Shown here: in pieces, positions 37,347 to 45,785 of the stretch
Layout of the letters: each line of letters opens with the position of its first letter
Position numbering within the stretch: position 1 is the stretch's first letter
From: Mycetocola_A sp015752285
GTDB lineage: Bacteria; Actinomycetota; Actinomycetes; Actinomycetales; Microbacteriaceae
DNA: 64,000 nucleotides
NCBI RefSeq assembly: GCF_015752285.1
Contig: NZ_JADOUY010000005.1
Span: forward strand, 124,001 to 188,000
Direction of reading: 5' to 3'
Notes under the pieces: model-generated
The model's database searches: none
What the model was told of the DNA's origin: nothing
What the model saw: only the letters and a program-made list of their open reading frames with translations
Translations under genes and position numbers: made by a program

Positions 37347-38557
37347 GAATCGCGGTCAGCCCGCCCGTCGCCTGGCGTCGTGACGTCGGAAACGGATGCC
37401 GCCAGCTGCGTGCGGCGTTCCAGCCGCCGATCCCACCAGGAGCGGAGGAAACGCTCACACGGCCGCTCCACCAGGTAATGCAGCGCGGCGGCCGCTGCCA
37501 CGGTCACGATGAGGAGCCCGACGTACCAGAGCAGGTTGCTCCACCCCTTCGGCTGCACTCCTACGACGGCCAGCAGGGCGTAGATGACCGTGGCATGAAC
37601 GAGGTAGAACGCATACGACCATTCGCCGAGCAGTACGAACGGCCGCCAGCGCATGATCGACCGCTTTCCAGTGAGGTCGCTCCAGGCGACGGCCGCGATC
37701 GTGATGGCGCAGGCGACGATGATCCACTCGTTCGCGGTCAGACGGAAGAAGTCGACGATCGGGGTTCCGGACCACCGAAGAGAAATCACCAGCCAGGCGA
37801 TCAGCGCGCCGGCGCCGAGATAACACCAGACCGGAGCGATTCGGACCTTCCAGCCCGAGAGCATCGCCTGCGCGATTCCTATACCGATGACGAACTCGCT
37901 GAGTCTCACGACCGGTAGTGGGGCATCTGCGAGCCACGATCCGGGAAACAGGACCACCCCGAAGCGGTACAGGAACGCGGCGGCGATCACCGCACCGACC
38001 AGGAGGAGCGAGCCCCTCACCCGCAGCTTGCCGAATATCCGGTTGATCACCGGGTGCAGAGCGTAGAAGAACGCTTCGCAGGTGAGGGTCCAGGCTGCGG
38101 GGTTGCCCGAGAACAGGATCACCGGGTCACGCGACCAGCCCTGCAGCAGTACGAAGGAGAGCGCGAGGATGCCCACATTCACCGGCTTCACCCACCAGTC
38201 TTCCGCTGCGGGCGAGAAGCTGTAGAACACGGGGATGGCGAGCAGCAGTGCGATGAAGTGAGACGGGTAGATCCGGGCGAATCTCCGCCAGTAGAAGGTC
38301 GATACGGCCGTGCCCGGGCGTGCTGACCAGGTCAGGACGAACCCGGACAGGACGAAGAAAAAGGTGACGCCGTACGATCCGAAACTCAGGGCGTACGAGC
38401 CCGGGAGCGGGGCGATGTTGGTCATGTGGTGTGCGAAGACAGCAAATGCTGCCCACCACCGGAGACCGGTCAGGGAATCGAGCCGAGGCGGACGCACGAC
38501 AGTTGCGCTTGAGGGCGCGGGCGACGGCCTCTGCGCTGTCTGCCGTTCACCCGTCAC
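37343..38557 (-). CDS. Acyltransferase-3 family membrane protein
   Basis: A 404-residue protein with about ten helices. The family signatures are RLDSLTGLRWWAAFAVFAHHM, where the His is the presumed catalytic residue, GVTFFFVLSGFVLTW, FYWRRFARIYPSH and a late YLVHATVIY. It is likely to O-acylate a membrane-bound or exported glycan with acyl groups from the cytosol. GTG 38557 is preceded by TACAAT at eight bases; a longer frame to 38674 would overlap the divergent gene and is rejected. There is no SGNH domain, unlike the acyltransferase at 12.8 kb. Confidence 0.88.
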   Translation of the reverse strand: MTGERQTAQRPSPAPSSATVVRPPRLDSLTGLRWWAAFAVFAHHMTNIAPLPGSYALSFGSYGVTFFFVLSGFVLTWSARPGTAVSTFYWRRFARIYPSHFIALLLAIPVFYSFSPAAEDWWVKPVNVGILALSFVLLQGWSRDPVILFSGNPAAWTLTCEAFFYALHPVINRIFGKLRVRGSLLLVGAVIAAAFLYRFGVVLFPGSWLADAPLPVVRLSEFVIGIGIAQAMLSGWKVRIAPVWCYLGAGALIAWLVISLRWSGTPIVDFFRLTANEWIIVACAITIAAVAWSDLTGKRSIMRWRPFVLLGEWSYAFYLVHATVIYALLAVVGVQPKGWSNLLWYVGLLIVTVAAAAALHYLVERPCERFLRSWWDRRLERRTQLAASVSDVTTPGDGRADRDS

Positions 38558-38643
38558 GGGAAGCCATTGTAAGCGGTGAACCTGCGGCGCTCGTCCGTGC
38601 CGATCGCTTCCAGCAATGTCTGCGTCGGCGGATAATGGGAGGG

Positions 38644-39876
38644 ATGACGTCCTCGGTGGTTTCTCTGCTCGCAACGGCCAGAGCCGACTGGTCCCGCCGA
38701 GTGCGGAGATTCGTCGGTGCTGTGCTCGAACGGGTACCCGAAAAGCTGGAGATGCGACTCAACCCGGCGAAGTTTGGATTCCGGGAGACGGACATCCCCG
38801 CTCCTCCGACAGCGGGGCATCGCGGCATCCGTCTCTACATCGCCCCCGTGAATTTCGCCGGTCAGGGCCATTCCTGGGCCAGGGCGGCCGAACGGTTGCC
38901 TGGGGTGACCGCCGTCAGCATGCAGTACTCGTCCAAGAAAACGTATGGCTTCCCGGTCGACAACGCGGTGCCCGTCGAGGTGTTCTCCCGGTCGCGTCGC
39001 TGGCAGACCGCGCAGCATTCCGCGGTGACTCGAGGGTTCACGCACGTGCTCATCGAAGCTGAGCGGAGTATCTTCGGAGCGCTCTTTGACGCTTCACTCC
39101 CGCGCGAGATCGCCGACCTTCGGCGCCGAGGCCTGACCGTCGCTCTGGTGTCCCATGGCAGCGACCTGCGCCTGCCGAGCCTGCATCGCGAGCGCGACGA
39201 GTGGTCGCCGTTCCGTGACACATCGTGGAGTCTTGTCACCGAGCTCGAGGACCAGGCTGTCCGCAACCGGGCGATCCTCGACACGGTCGGTGTTCCTGTC
39301 TTCCTCTCGACGCCTGATCTTCTCAGGGACTATCCGACGGGTCGATGGCTGCCTGTCGTGATCGATTGCGCACGGTGGGCTGAAGAAACGGCTGCGCTGA
39401 ATCGCAGCCGACCCGTCGTCACTCACGTCCCGAGCAGTCCCAGGCTGAAGGGCTCCGACCTCATCGATCCCGTCCTCCGCGACCTGCATGACTCCGGCGT
39501 CATCGAGTACCGACGGTACGACGGTGTGCCCGCAACGCTGATGCCTTCGATCTACGGCTCGGCCGATATCGTGCTCGACCAGTTCCGGCTCGGAATCTAC
39601 GGAGTCGCCGCTTGCGAGGCGCTCGCGGCCGGACGGCTGGTCATCGGTCACGTCGACGGATACTCCAGGGATCACGTGCGCGAGTTCACCGGTCGGGGAC
39701 TCCCCATCGTCGAAGCGACGCCGGCGACTCTGGCCGAGGTTCTTCTCGACGTCGTCGCGCGGCCTGCGCCGTACCGCGAGATCGCCCGCGAAGGAATCGA
39801 CTTCGTGCGGCAGGTCCATGACGGCCGGGCATCCGCCGAGGCGCTGAGATCGTTTCTCACCCCATCCCGAGGTTGA
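38644..39876 (+). CDS. Putative GT-B glycosyltransferase of an unfamiliar family, pair A, copy 2
   Basis: A 410-residue paralogue of the product at 34989-36176, sharing IRLYIAPVNFAGQGHSWARAAER, GFPVDNAVPVEVF, FTHVLIEAERSIFG, VSHGSDLRLPS, STPDLL, LKGSDLIDPVL and ADIVLDQFRLGIYGVAACEALAAGRLVIGH. The divergence is substantial, so the duplication is not recent. ATG 38644 follows GATAAT-GGGAGGG, which could serve as a -10 at leaderless spacing or as a ribosome site. It lies between two acyltransferase genes on the other strand; only seven bases separate its stop from that of the next gene. Confidence 0.78.
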   Translation: MTSSVVSLLATARADWSRRVRRFVGAVLERVPEKLEMRLNPAKFGFRETDIPAPPTAGHRGIRLYIAPVNFAGQGHSWARAAERLPGVTAVSMQYSSKKTYGFPVDNAVPVEVFSRSRRWQTAQHSAVTRGFTHVLIEAERSIFGALFDASLPREIADLRRRGLTVALVSHGSDLRLPSLHRERDEWSPFRDTSWSLVTELEDQAVRNRAILDTVGVPVFLSTPDLLRDYPTGRWLPVVIDCARWAEETAALNRSRPVVTHVPSSPRLKGSDLIDPVLRDLHDSGVIEYRRYDGVPATLMPSIYGSADIVLDQFRLGIYGVAACEALAAGRLVIGHVDGYSRDHVREFTGRGLPIVEATPATLAEVLLDVVARPAPYREIAREGIDFVRQVHDGRASAEALRSFLTPSRG

Positions 39877-39882
39877 AATGCA

Positions 39883-41037
39883 CTAAACCGGCTTCGGCCG
39901 AGCTGCGGAGTCGTCGTGGGGCCGCGCGCTGCGCCTACCCCCTGGCGGGACGAAAAGCACGCGGAGCGGGCCTCTGAGTGCACCGTCGTAGAGAACCATG
40001 CTCGCCCAGACCAGCGCTGCGGTGAGAACGGGAACGAAGAGGAAGTTGAGGACCGACGAGTCGGTCGGCAGCCGAAGCGGGTTGCCCGCTACCTGGCTGA
40101 GCGCGACGATCGAGTAGACGATGAGCGGATGCAGGAGATAGATCGGCAGGGTCCTGCGGGCGATGTAGCCGCTCACAGCGGCGATGCGGGGGCTTGCCGA
40201 CAGCACGACGGCAAGCTGAACCGCGCTGAGAAGTCCGCACACATTCAGCCCGATGGTCCAGGGCAGGTCCCGGTTGTCTGCGACGTAATAGAAGTAGGCC
40301 ATCAGGGCGTAGCTTCCCGCCGCCAGGGGGAGCAGCGGGAACCAGGGGAGCGCAGCCACCCGGTTCACCAGTGTCCGGCCAAAGCAGCCGAGAAGGAACC
40401 AAAGTGCGAAACTGCACCACCGCCCGATGTTGGTGGCGAGGCCGTCTGGCAGGAACTCCGTCAGAAGCGGCTGGGTCAGCGGAATCACTAGCCACGCGAG
40501 GAACGCGACGAAAAGCAAGGCAGGGCTCACGCTCCTGAAGACCCTGGCGAGCGTGAAGAAGACGACGAGGGAGGGGAGGAACCAGTAGGCATCCCCACCC
40601 TGCACGATCGTGGCGAGGCTGGTGGCCGTGGTCGGCCACCAGTTCTCCGGGCTGACGGCGCAGCCGAACACGACGCTGAACGCAACAGACCAGAGCAGGT
40701 ACGGCCAGAGCAGATTCGCATACCGGGACCGGAACAGCGTCGGCCACGGGCGCTGCACAGCTGATGCGGCGAGAACGCCGGACATCAGGAAGAACAGGGG
40801 CATGCGCACAGGAATGAGGAACGTGCTGAGCGCCTTCCATGCTCGCAACCAGACATCGTCGGCGCCCGGCAGCAAAAACGCCACGGCGGCACCGGCGACG
40901 TGGAAGACGACGACGAGGATGATGGCGCCTGCTTTGGCGACATCCACCCAGGACAGCCGACTCGACTGTTCTGTCGACGGTCCGGACGCCGGAATCGGCG
41001 AGGACGCAACTGGTACTTCTCTGCCCCGGTCGGCCAT
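39883..41037 (-). CDS. Acyltransferase-3 family membrane protein
   Basis: A 384-residue protein with ten or so helices: WVDVAKAGAIILVVVFHVAGAA at the start, RMPLFFLMSGVLAA, LWPYLLWSVAFS, and the late RTLPIYLLHPLIVY. This is the YfiQ/WecH-type acyltransferase-3 pattern with the His in VVFHV. It probably adds acetyl or succinyl groups to a sugar of the surface polymer. ATG 41037 has GGAGC upstream. A TACTCT box at 41132-41127 on the minus strand could be the -10. It is divergent from pair C copy 2. Confidence 0.88.
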   Translation of the reverse strand: MADRGREVPVASSPIPASGPSTEQSSRLSWVDVAKAGAIILVVVFHVAGAAVAFLLPGADDVWLRAWKALSTFLIPVRMPLFFLMSGVLAASAVQRPWPTLFRSRYANLLWPYLLWSVAFSVVFGCAVSPENWWPTTATSLATIVQGGDAYWFLPSLVVFFTLARVFRSVSPALLFVAFLAWLVIPLTQPLLTEFLPDGLATNIGRWCSFALWFLLGCFGRTLVNRVAALPWFPLLPLAAGSYALMAYFYYVADNRDLPWTIGLNVCGLLSAVQLAVVLSASPRIAAVSGYIARRTLPIYLLHPLIVYSIVALSQVAGNPLRLPTDSSVLNFLFVPVLTAALVWASMVLYDGALRGPLRVLFVPPGGRRSARPHDDSAARPKPV

Positions 41038-41242
41038 GCCAGCTCCGCTCGTCGAATGGTGGCGATCATCGGCGCGGAGACCGGCCCACCGGCCGATTCG
41101 AGAGCGCAGACGCCTGCCGCTGGCCCAGAGTAGCGGATGCTCCGATTCCGGCGGCGCTGCCGTGCCGCCCGACGTGGCAAGTCAGGCCGCCACGCATGCA
41201 CGAAGCCCCTGCCGCCGACTCCTGACGCTGGGTTCATGGTGC

Positions 41243-41248
41243 TAGCGT
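41243..41248 (+). promoter_or_regulatory. -10 element of leaderless promoter, GT2 pair C copy 2
   Basis: TAGCGT, six bases, then GTG 41255. No ribosome site is present. The rest of 41038-41242 holds the promoter region of the divergent acyltransferase gene and no gene that I can see. Confidence 0.5.
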
Positions 41249-41254
41249 CGACGG

Positions 41255-42337
41255 GTGAGTCCAGATCCCGATGTCGATGTGATCATCCCCGTTCATGACC
41301 CGCGACGTCCGATCGCGAGGGCCGTCCGGTCGGTCCTCGACCACAACGCGCGAGCACTGCGGGTGTCGGTCGTCTGCCACAACACCTCTGCCGACCTCAT
41401 CAGCTCCCTGATCGCGGCGCATGCCGGTGATCCGCGCCTGCGGATCCTCGAGCTCCAGGACGGTATCCGCAGCCCGACCGGTCCATTCAACCTGGGTCTC
41501 GATGAGGCCACGGCTCGATTCACCTCTGTGATGGGGTCTGACGACGAACTCGAACCGGGTGCAGTGGATTCGTGGCTCGCTCGCGCCGACCGTGACGACG
41601 CTGCGGCCGTCATACCGCGCCTTCGACTCGTCGGCGGTCGCGACGTTCCGACGCCACCGGTGCGACCGGGCCGGGTCTCGGCTCTCGACGCTGTGCGGGA
41701 CCGGCTCTCGTACAGGAGTGCGCCCCTCGGGCTGGTGTCGACCGAGCATTTCGGCGCAGAACGATTCGTGCCGGGAGTCGGGTCGGGGGAGGATGTCGCC
41801 TACGTCACCGCGGTCTGGTTCTCCGGTCACCGCATCAGTTTCGATCGCAGCGGACCCGCCTACCTGGTGCACGACGACGCCGGTGACCGGGTGACGATGG
41901 GACTGAAGTCCGTTGCAGCAGACGTTGCGTTCCTGCGACTGCTCGTCGACGATCCCCGCTTCACGGGCCTGGACCACGACCAGACACTCGCGCTCGTTCT
42001 CAAGCTGTTGAGGATCCACATCTTCGGAATCGTGAACAACCGAATGGACACCGCACGCTGGAGCGACGAGGACCGGCGTGACCTCCGCGATATGACGGCG
42101 CGACTGATCGCGATCGCTCCCCTCGCGCCATACATCCTGTCGCGCTCCGACAACCTCGTCCTCGACGCCATCGATGATCTGGAGGTCCCGGTCAGGCTGC
42201 TGATCGAACGGGCGCGCCTGCGTCGTCGGTTTCTTCGGCCGGGTTCGCTCGTCTCCCGGAACGCCCTTCTCTCGCTGGCCAGGGAGGCGCCGGTGCGGAT
42301 GATCGCGGCGTCGGCTGGAGTTCGCGGACTGCGGTAG
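41255..42337 (+). CDS. GT2 glycosyltransferase, paralogue pair C, copy 2
   Basis: A 360-residue paralogue of the GT2 at 33857-34957. Seen: VDVIIPVHDPRRPIARAVRSVL, VVCHNTSADL, LQDGIRSPTGPFNLGLDEA, SVMGSDDELEPGA and DRLSYRSAPLGLVS, followed by a helical C-terminus. It is the last cytosolic transferase before the wall protein and the UDP-sugar dehydrogenase. It has its own promoter (TAGCGT), so it may be expressed apart from the copy-1 operon. Donor and acceptor are unknown. Confidence 0.88.
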   Translation: MSPDPDVDVIIPVHDPRRPIARAVRSVLDHNARALRVSVVCHNTSADLISSLIAAHAGDPRLRILELQDGIRSPTGPFNLGLDEATARFTSVMGSDDELEPGAVDSWLARADRDDAAAVIPRLRLVGGRDVPTPPVRPGRVSALDAVRDRLSYRSAPLGLVSTEHFGAERFVPGVGSGEDVAYVTAVWFSGHRISFDRSGPAYLVHDDAGDRVTMGLKSVAADVAFLRLLVDDPRFTGLDHDQTLALVLKLLRIHIFGIVNNRMDTARWSDEDRRDLRDMTARLIAIAPLAPYILSRSDNLVLDAIDDLEVPVRLLIERARLRRRFLRPGSLVSRNALLSLAREAPVRMIAASAGVRGLR

Positions 42338-42379
42338 AGCCGGTCGCCTGGCCGGCGACGCCCCGAGTGGGGGTCGTGC

Positions 42380-42385
42380 TAGTCT
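42380..42385 (+). promoter_or_regulatory. -10 element for the CWB2-hydrolase-SH3 gene
   Basis: TAGTCT with a TSS near 42392 would give a leader of about 20 bases. It contains GAGGGG at 42400-42405, six bases before ATG 42412. GTG 42391 is also possible as a leaderless start. Confidence 0.5.
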
Positions 42386-42411
42386 CCGCTGTGAGCGACG
42401 AGGGGCGCGGT

Positions 42412-44439
42412 ATGACACTGATGAGCGAAGACGGATCGAAACCGACCGCGGAACACCACCGACGGCACAGTCGCGGCGTCGTGACGGCCACGCTGGCCGT
42501 TCTCGCCGCCGCCGCCCTGGTCATCGCGCCGCTGACAACGAGCATCGAGACGGCGAGCGGAGTCGCAAAAACGGCGGCCAATCCGACGATCAGCCGGATC
42601 GGCGGGACCGAACGGACGTCGAGCGCGATCGCCGTCTCGAAGTCCGCGTACCCGAACGGCGCCCCAGTCGTCTATCTCGGGTCGTCCGTGCAGTTCGCCG
42701 ACAACTTCGCCGCAGGACCCGTTGCGGCGGCGGCTGACGCCCCCCTTCTCCTGTCGACTCCTACGTCGATTTCGACGCCGACCGTCACCGAAATCCGCCG
42801 TCTCGGCGCTCAGAAAATCGTTGTCGTCGGTGACGCATCCGAGATCAGTGACGCCGTGGTGAACGCCCTCCGATCGAAGGTCGCGCCGGACGTGAGCAGG
42901 ATCGGCATCGGATCCACGTCTGCTGAGTCCGCCAGAAACATCGTGGCCAGCGGATTCCCGACGGCGGCCACCGCATTGATCGTCTCCCGTCAGGGCTGGT
43001 CGGGCGTCATCTCAGCGATGGCTGCCGCGGCGCAGCTGTCTTCACCCGTCATCCCCGTCGATGGCACGGCTGCCACCCTCGATCAGGCGACGAAGGATCA
43101 CCTGTCGACGCTGGGCGTTACTCGCGCCGTGATCGTCGGCGGCACCTCTGCGGTCTCTTCCGGCGTTGAAACAGCCATGCGCACTGTCGTTCCGACCGTC
43201 GAGCGGGCGGCAGGCGCTGACCAATACGCCGTCTCCATCAGTCTGAACAAGCTGCTCTTCCCCGCCGCGAGCAGGGCGTATCTCGCCAGCGGCTACGACT
43301 ACTCCGAAGCGCTGGGCGTCGCCTCCCTCGCTGCCGTGCGTCCTGGCCCGGTGTTCATGGCTCAGCCGACGTGTGTTCCAGACGTCGTCCGCGCCGAGAT
43401 CGTGCAGCGCACCGCCCTCACCGCCGTCGCCCTGGTCGGAAGCACGAAGACACTGGGCACGGGTCCAGCCGGACTTGTGGCGTGTTCGACCGCGAACACG
43501 CAGACCAAGGCAGCTTCCGAAAAAGCTCTCGTCAACAAGCTCAACGCGGCCATGCCCGGCCTTCCTGGCGCATACAACGTGTCGGCGTTCGAAGCCGGTG
43601 GACTGAAGCGTGCCGTCAGTGTGCGCGGCGGCACAGCGGCGGAGCCGGCGAGCAGCATCAAGTTGTTCGCTGCGTACGCCGCCATGAAACGGATCGACCA
43701 GGGCAGGCTGTACTACTCCACAAAATTGTCGTCCGGCTATACGCTCGCCCAGTGTCTGCGGGCCATGATCCACATTTCCGACAACTACTGCCACAGCGAC
43801 ATCATCAAGCTCATCGGCGCGAACACGATGAACGCTATCTTCGCCTCCGAGGGATACACCGCGACCCACTATGCAGGCACGTGGAAGGGGAAGTACTACT
43901 CGTACAAGACGAGCAGTACGAACGATCTCACCACGCTGCTTCTGCGCCTCAACTCCGGGACGCTACTGAGCAAAGCCAGTTCCGATTTCATGCTCAAGCT
44001 CATGAAGGAACAATTCTGGAAGTCACGCATCGGTTCGGCGATCCCGTCTGGCGTCGGCATCGCGACGAAACCGGGCGAACTCTGGGTCTCGTCCGGGATG
44101 ACGCAGATCGACGCCGGGCTCGTCTATTCGCCCGCCGGAACCTATTCCGTGGTGATCATGGGCTACAAGGGCGCAACCAAGGCAGGGGTGGCCCGACTCG
44201 CGCGCGTCGTCTACGAGCACTTCAACGGGGTGATCGGTAAGGTCGCCACCTATCCAATCCAGCAACTCACCGCGACGGCGACGACCGCTGTCCGCTCGTC
44301 AGCCGGCGGGGCCGCGATGTTCACGATCGCGGCGGGAACGCACGTCGAAGCACTCGACAGCGTGCGGCTCTGGTACCGCGTGATCGCCAACGGGCGTACC
44401 GGATACGTGTCGAGCTCGTACCTCGCTAACCGGTACTGA
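42412..44439 (+). CDS. Secreted CWB2-repeat / penicillin-binding-type serine hydrolase / SH3 fusion
   Basis: A 675-residue exported protein with three parts. A signal or anchor helix lies near residues 28-45 (TATLAVLAAAALVIAPL). Residues about 60-345 are three CWB2 repeats (ISRIGGTERTSSAIAVS, FADNFAAGPVAAAADAPLLL, KIVVVGDASEIS and two more). Residues about 360-610 carry the class A beta-lactamase/PBP triad: SxxK at Ser414-Lys417, SDN at 456-458, and Lys553-Pro-Gly in place of KTG. Residues about 615-675 are an SH3 domain (TAVRSSAGG, AGTHVEAL, WYRVIANGRTGYVSSSYL). I infer wall binding by CWB2 and hydrolysis or transfer on peptidoglycan. ATG 42412 is set by GAGGGG; GTG 42391 is an alternative. 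Confidence 0.88.
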   Translation: MTLMSEDGSKPTAEHHRRHSRGVVTATLAVLAAAALVIAPLTTSIETASGVAKTAANPTISRIGGTERTSSAIAVSKSAYPNGAPVVYLGSSVQFADNFAAGPVAAAADAPLLLSTPTSISTPTVTEIRRLGAQKIVVVGDASEISDAVVNALRSKVAPDVSRIGIGSTSAESARNIVASGFPTAATALIVSRQGWSGVISAMAAAAQLSSPVIPVDGTAATLDQATKDHLSTLGVTRAVIVGGTSAVSSGVETAMRTVVPTVERAAGADQYAVSISLNKLLFPAASRAYLASGYDYSEALGVASLAAVRPGPVFMAQPTCVPDVVRAEIVQRTALTAVALVGSTKTLGTGPAGLVACSTANTQTKAASEKALVNKLNAAMPGLPGAYNVSAFEAGGLKRAVSVRGGTAAEPASSIKLFAAYAAMKRIDQGRLYYSTKLSSGYTLAQCLRAMIHISDNYCHSDIIKLIGANTMNAIFASEGYTATHYAGTWKGKYYSYKTSSTNDLTTLLLRLNSGTLLSKASSDFMLKLMKEQFWKSRIGSAIPSGVGIATKPGELWVSSGMTQIDAGLVYSPAGTYSVVIMGYKGATKAGVARLARVVYEHFNGVIGKVATYPIQQLTATATTAVRSSAGGAAMFTIAAGTHVEALDSVRLWYRVIANGRTGYVSSSYLANRY

Positions 44440-44452
44440 TCGCGAAGAGCCA

Positions 44453-44458
44453 TAGGAT
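44453..44458 (+). promoter_or_regulatory. -10 element of leaderless promoter, UDP-sugar dehydrogenase gene
   Basis: TAGGAT, seven bases, then ATG 44466. Confidence 0.5.
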
Positions 44459-44465
44459 TGAGTCC

Positions 44466-45767
44466 ATGCGTATTGCGGTAGTAGCCCTCGGAAAAATCGG
44501 TCTTCCCCTCGCGGTCCAGTTCGCGGACGCCGGACACGACGTCATCGGAGTCGACGTCAACCCGGCAGCGGTCGACCTCGTCAACGCGGGGGTCGAACCC
44601 TTCCCGGGGGAGGCGCAACTGCAGGAGAAGCTCAGTGAACTCGTTCCCGCCGGCCGTCTCCGCGCGACAACGAACTACGCCGAAGCGATCCCGGGAGCAG
44701 ACGCCGTCGTCCTCGTCGTTCCGCTCTTCGTCAACGACGAGACCTGGGCGCCGGATTTCGCCTGGATGGATGCCGCGACGCGGTCGCTCGCCGAGCACCT
44801 CACTCCTGGCACGCTGGTCTCCTACGAGACGACGCTGCCGGTCGGAACGACCCGCACGCGCTGGAAGCCCATGCTCGAAGAGGGTTCAGGCCTTGTCGAA
44901 GGGACCGACTTCCACCTCGTCTTCTCGCCGGAACGTGTGCTGACCGGTCGCGTCTTCGCCGACCTCAAGAAGTACCCGAAGCTCATCGGTGGTCTCAGCC
45001 CCGAAGGTGCAGCTCGCGCAACGGAGTTCTACAACGCCGTGCTCACCTTCGACGAGCGCGCCGACCTGCCGCGTCCGAACGGCGTGTGGGACCTCGGATC
45101 TGCCGAAGCCGCCGAGATGGCGAAACTCGCCGAAACCACGTACCGTGACGTCAACATCGGCCTCGCCAACCAGTTCGCCATCTTCGCCGACCAGGTCGGA
45201 ATCGACGTCTATTCGGTCATCGACGCGTGCAACTCCCAGCCATACAGCCACATCCACCGGCCGGGAATCGCCGTCGGTGGCCACTGCATCCCGGTCTACC
45301 CGCGCCTGTACCTCTCCACCGATCAGGATGCCGAAATCGTTCGCACCGCTCGCACGCTGAACGCCTCCATGCCCGAACGTGTGGTCGACCAGGCCGCCAG
45401 CGTCCTCGGTGACCTCACCGGCCTGCGCGCCGTCGTGCTCGGTGCCGCCTACCGTGGCGGAGTCAAGGAGACGGCGTTCTCCGGGGTCTTCCCGACCGTC
45501 GACGCTCTCACCTCCCGTGGAGCGCACGTGCTCGTTCACGACCCGATGTACACCGACGAGGAACTGACCCGCTTCGGCTTCACCCCGTACACGCTCGGAG
45601 AGCCGACCGACCTCGCGATCGTGCAGGCCGACCACGCCGAGTACACAAGCCTCACGGCATCCGACCTTCCCGGCATCCGTCTGCTCGTCGACGGCCGCAA
45701 CTGCACCTCCCCCGAGTCGTGGGTGGGAACACCGCGGCTCGTCATCGGCGCCGGCGGCGCACGCTAG
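44466..45767 (+). CDS. wbpA: UDP-N-acetylglucosamine 6-dehydrogenase-like enzyme (WbpA/WecC family)
   Basis: A 433-residue nucleotide-sugar dehydrogenase. It has the Rossmann start IAVVALGKIGLPLAVQFADAGHDVIGVD, TTLPVGTTRTR, FSPERVLTGR, EAAEMAKLAETTYRDVNIGLAN, and the catalytic Cys274 in AVGGHCIPVYP. It oxidises C6 of a UDP-hexose(NAc) to the uronate in two NAD steps. UDP-GlcNAc is the preferred guess because wbpB, D, E and I homologues are in the same locus; UDP-ManNAc or UDP-Glc cannot be excluded. The unusual GKIGLP in place of GxGYVGLP is shared by some members. It is followed 18 bp later by the lipoprotein gene. Confidence 0.85.
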   Translation: MRIAVVALGKIGLPLAVQFADAGHDVIGVDVNPAAVDLVNAGVEPFPGEAQLQEKLSELVPAGRLRATTNYAEAIPGADAVVLVVPLFVNDETWAPDFAWMDAATRSLAEHLTPGTLVSYETTLPVGTTRTRWKPMLEEGSGLVEGTDFHLVFSPERVLTGRVFADLKKYPKLIGGLSPEGAARATEFYNAVLTFDERADLPRPNGVWDLGSAEAAEMAKLAETTYRDVNIGLANQFAIFADQVGIDVYSVIDACNSQPYSHIHRPGIAVGGHCIPVYPRLYLSTDQDAEIVRTARTLNASMPERVVDQAASVLGDLTGLRAVVLGAAYRGGVKETAFSGVFPTVDALTSRGAHVLVHDPMYTDEELTRFGFTPYTLGEPTDLAIVQADHAEYTSLTASDLPGIRLLVDGRNCTSPESWVGTPRLVIGAGGAR

Positions 45768-45785
45768 AGAACGGACGGACCGGCC

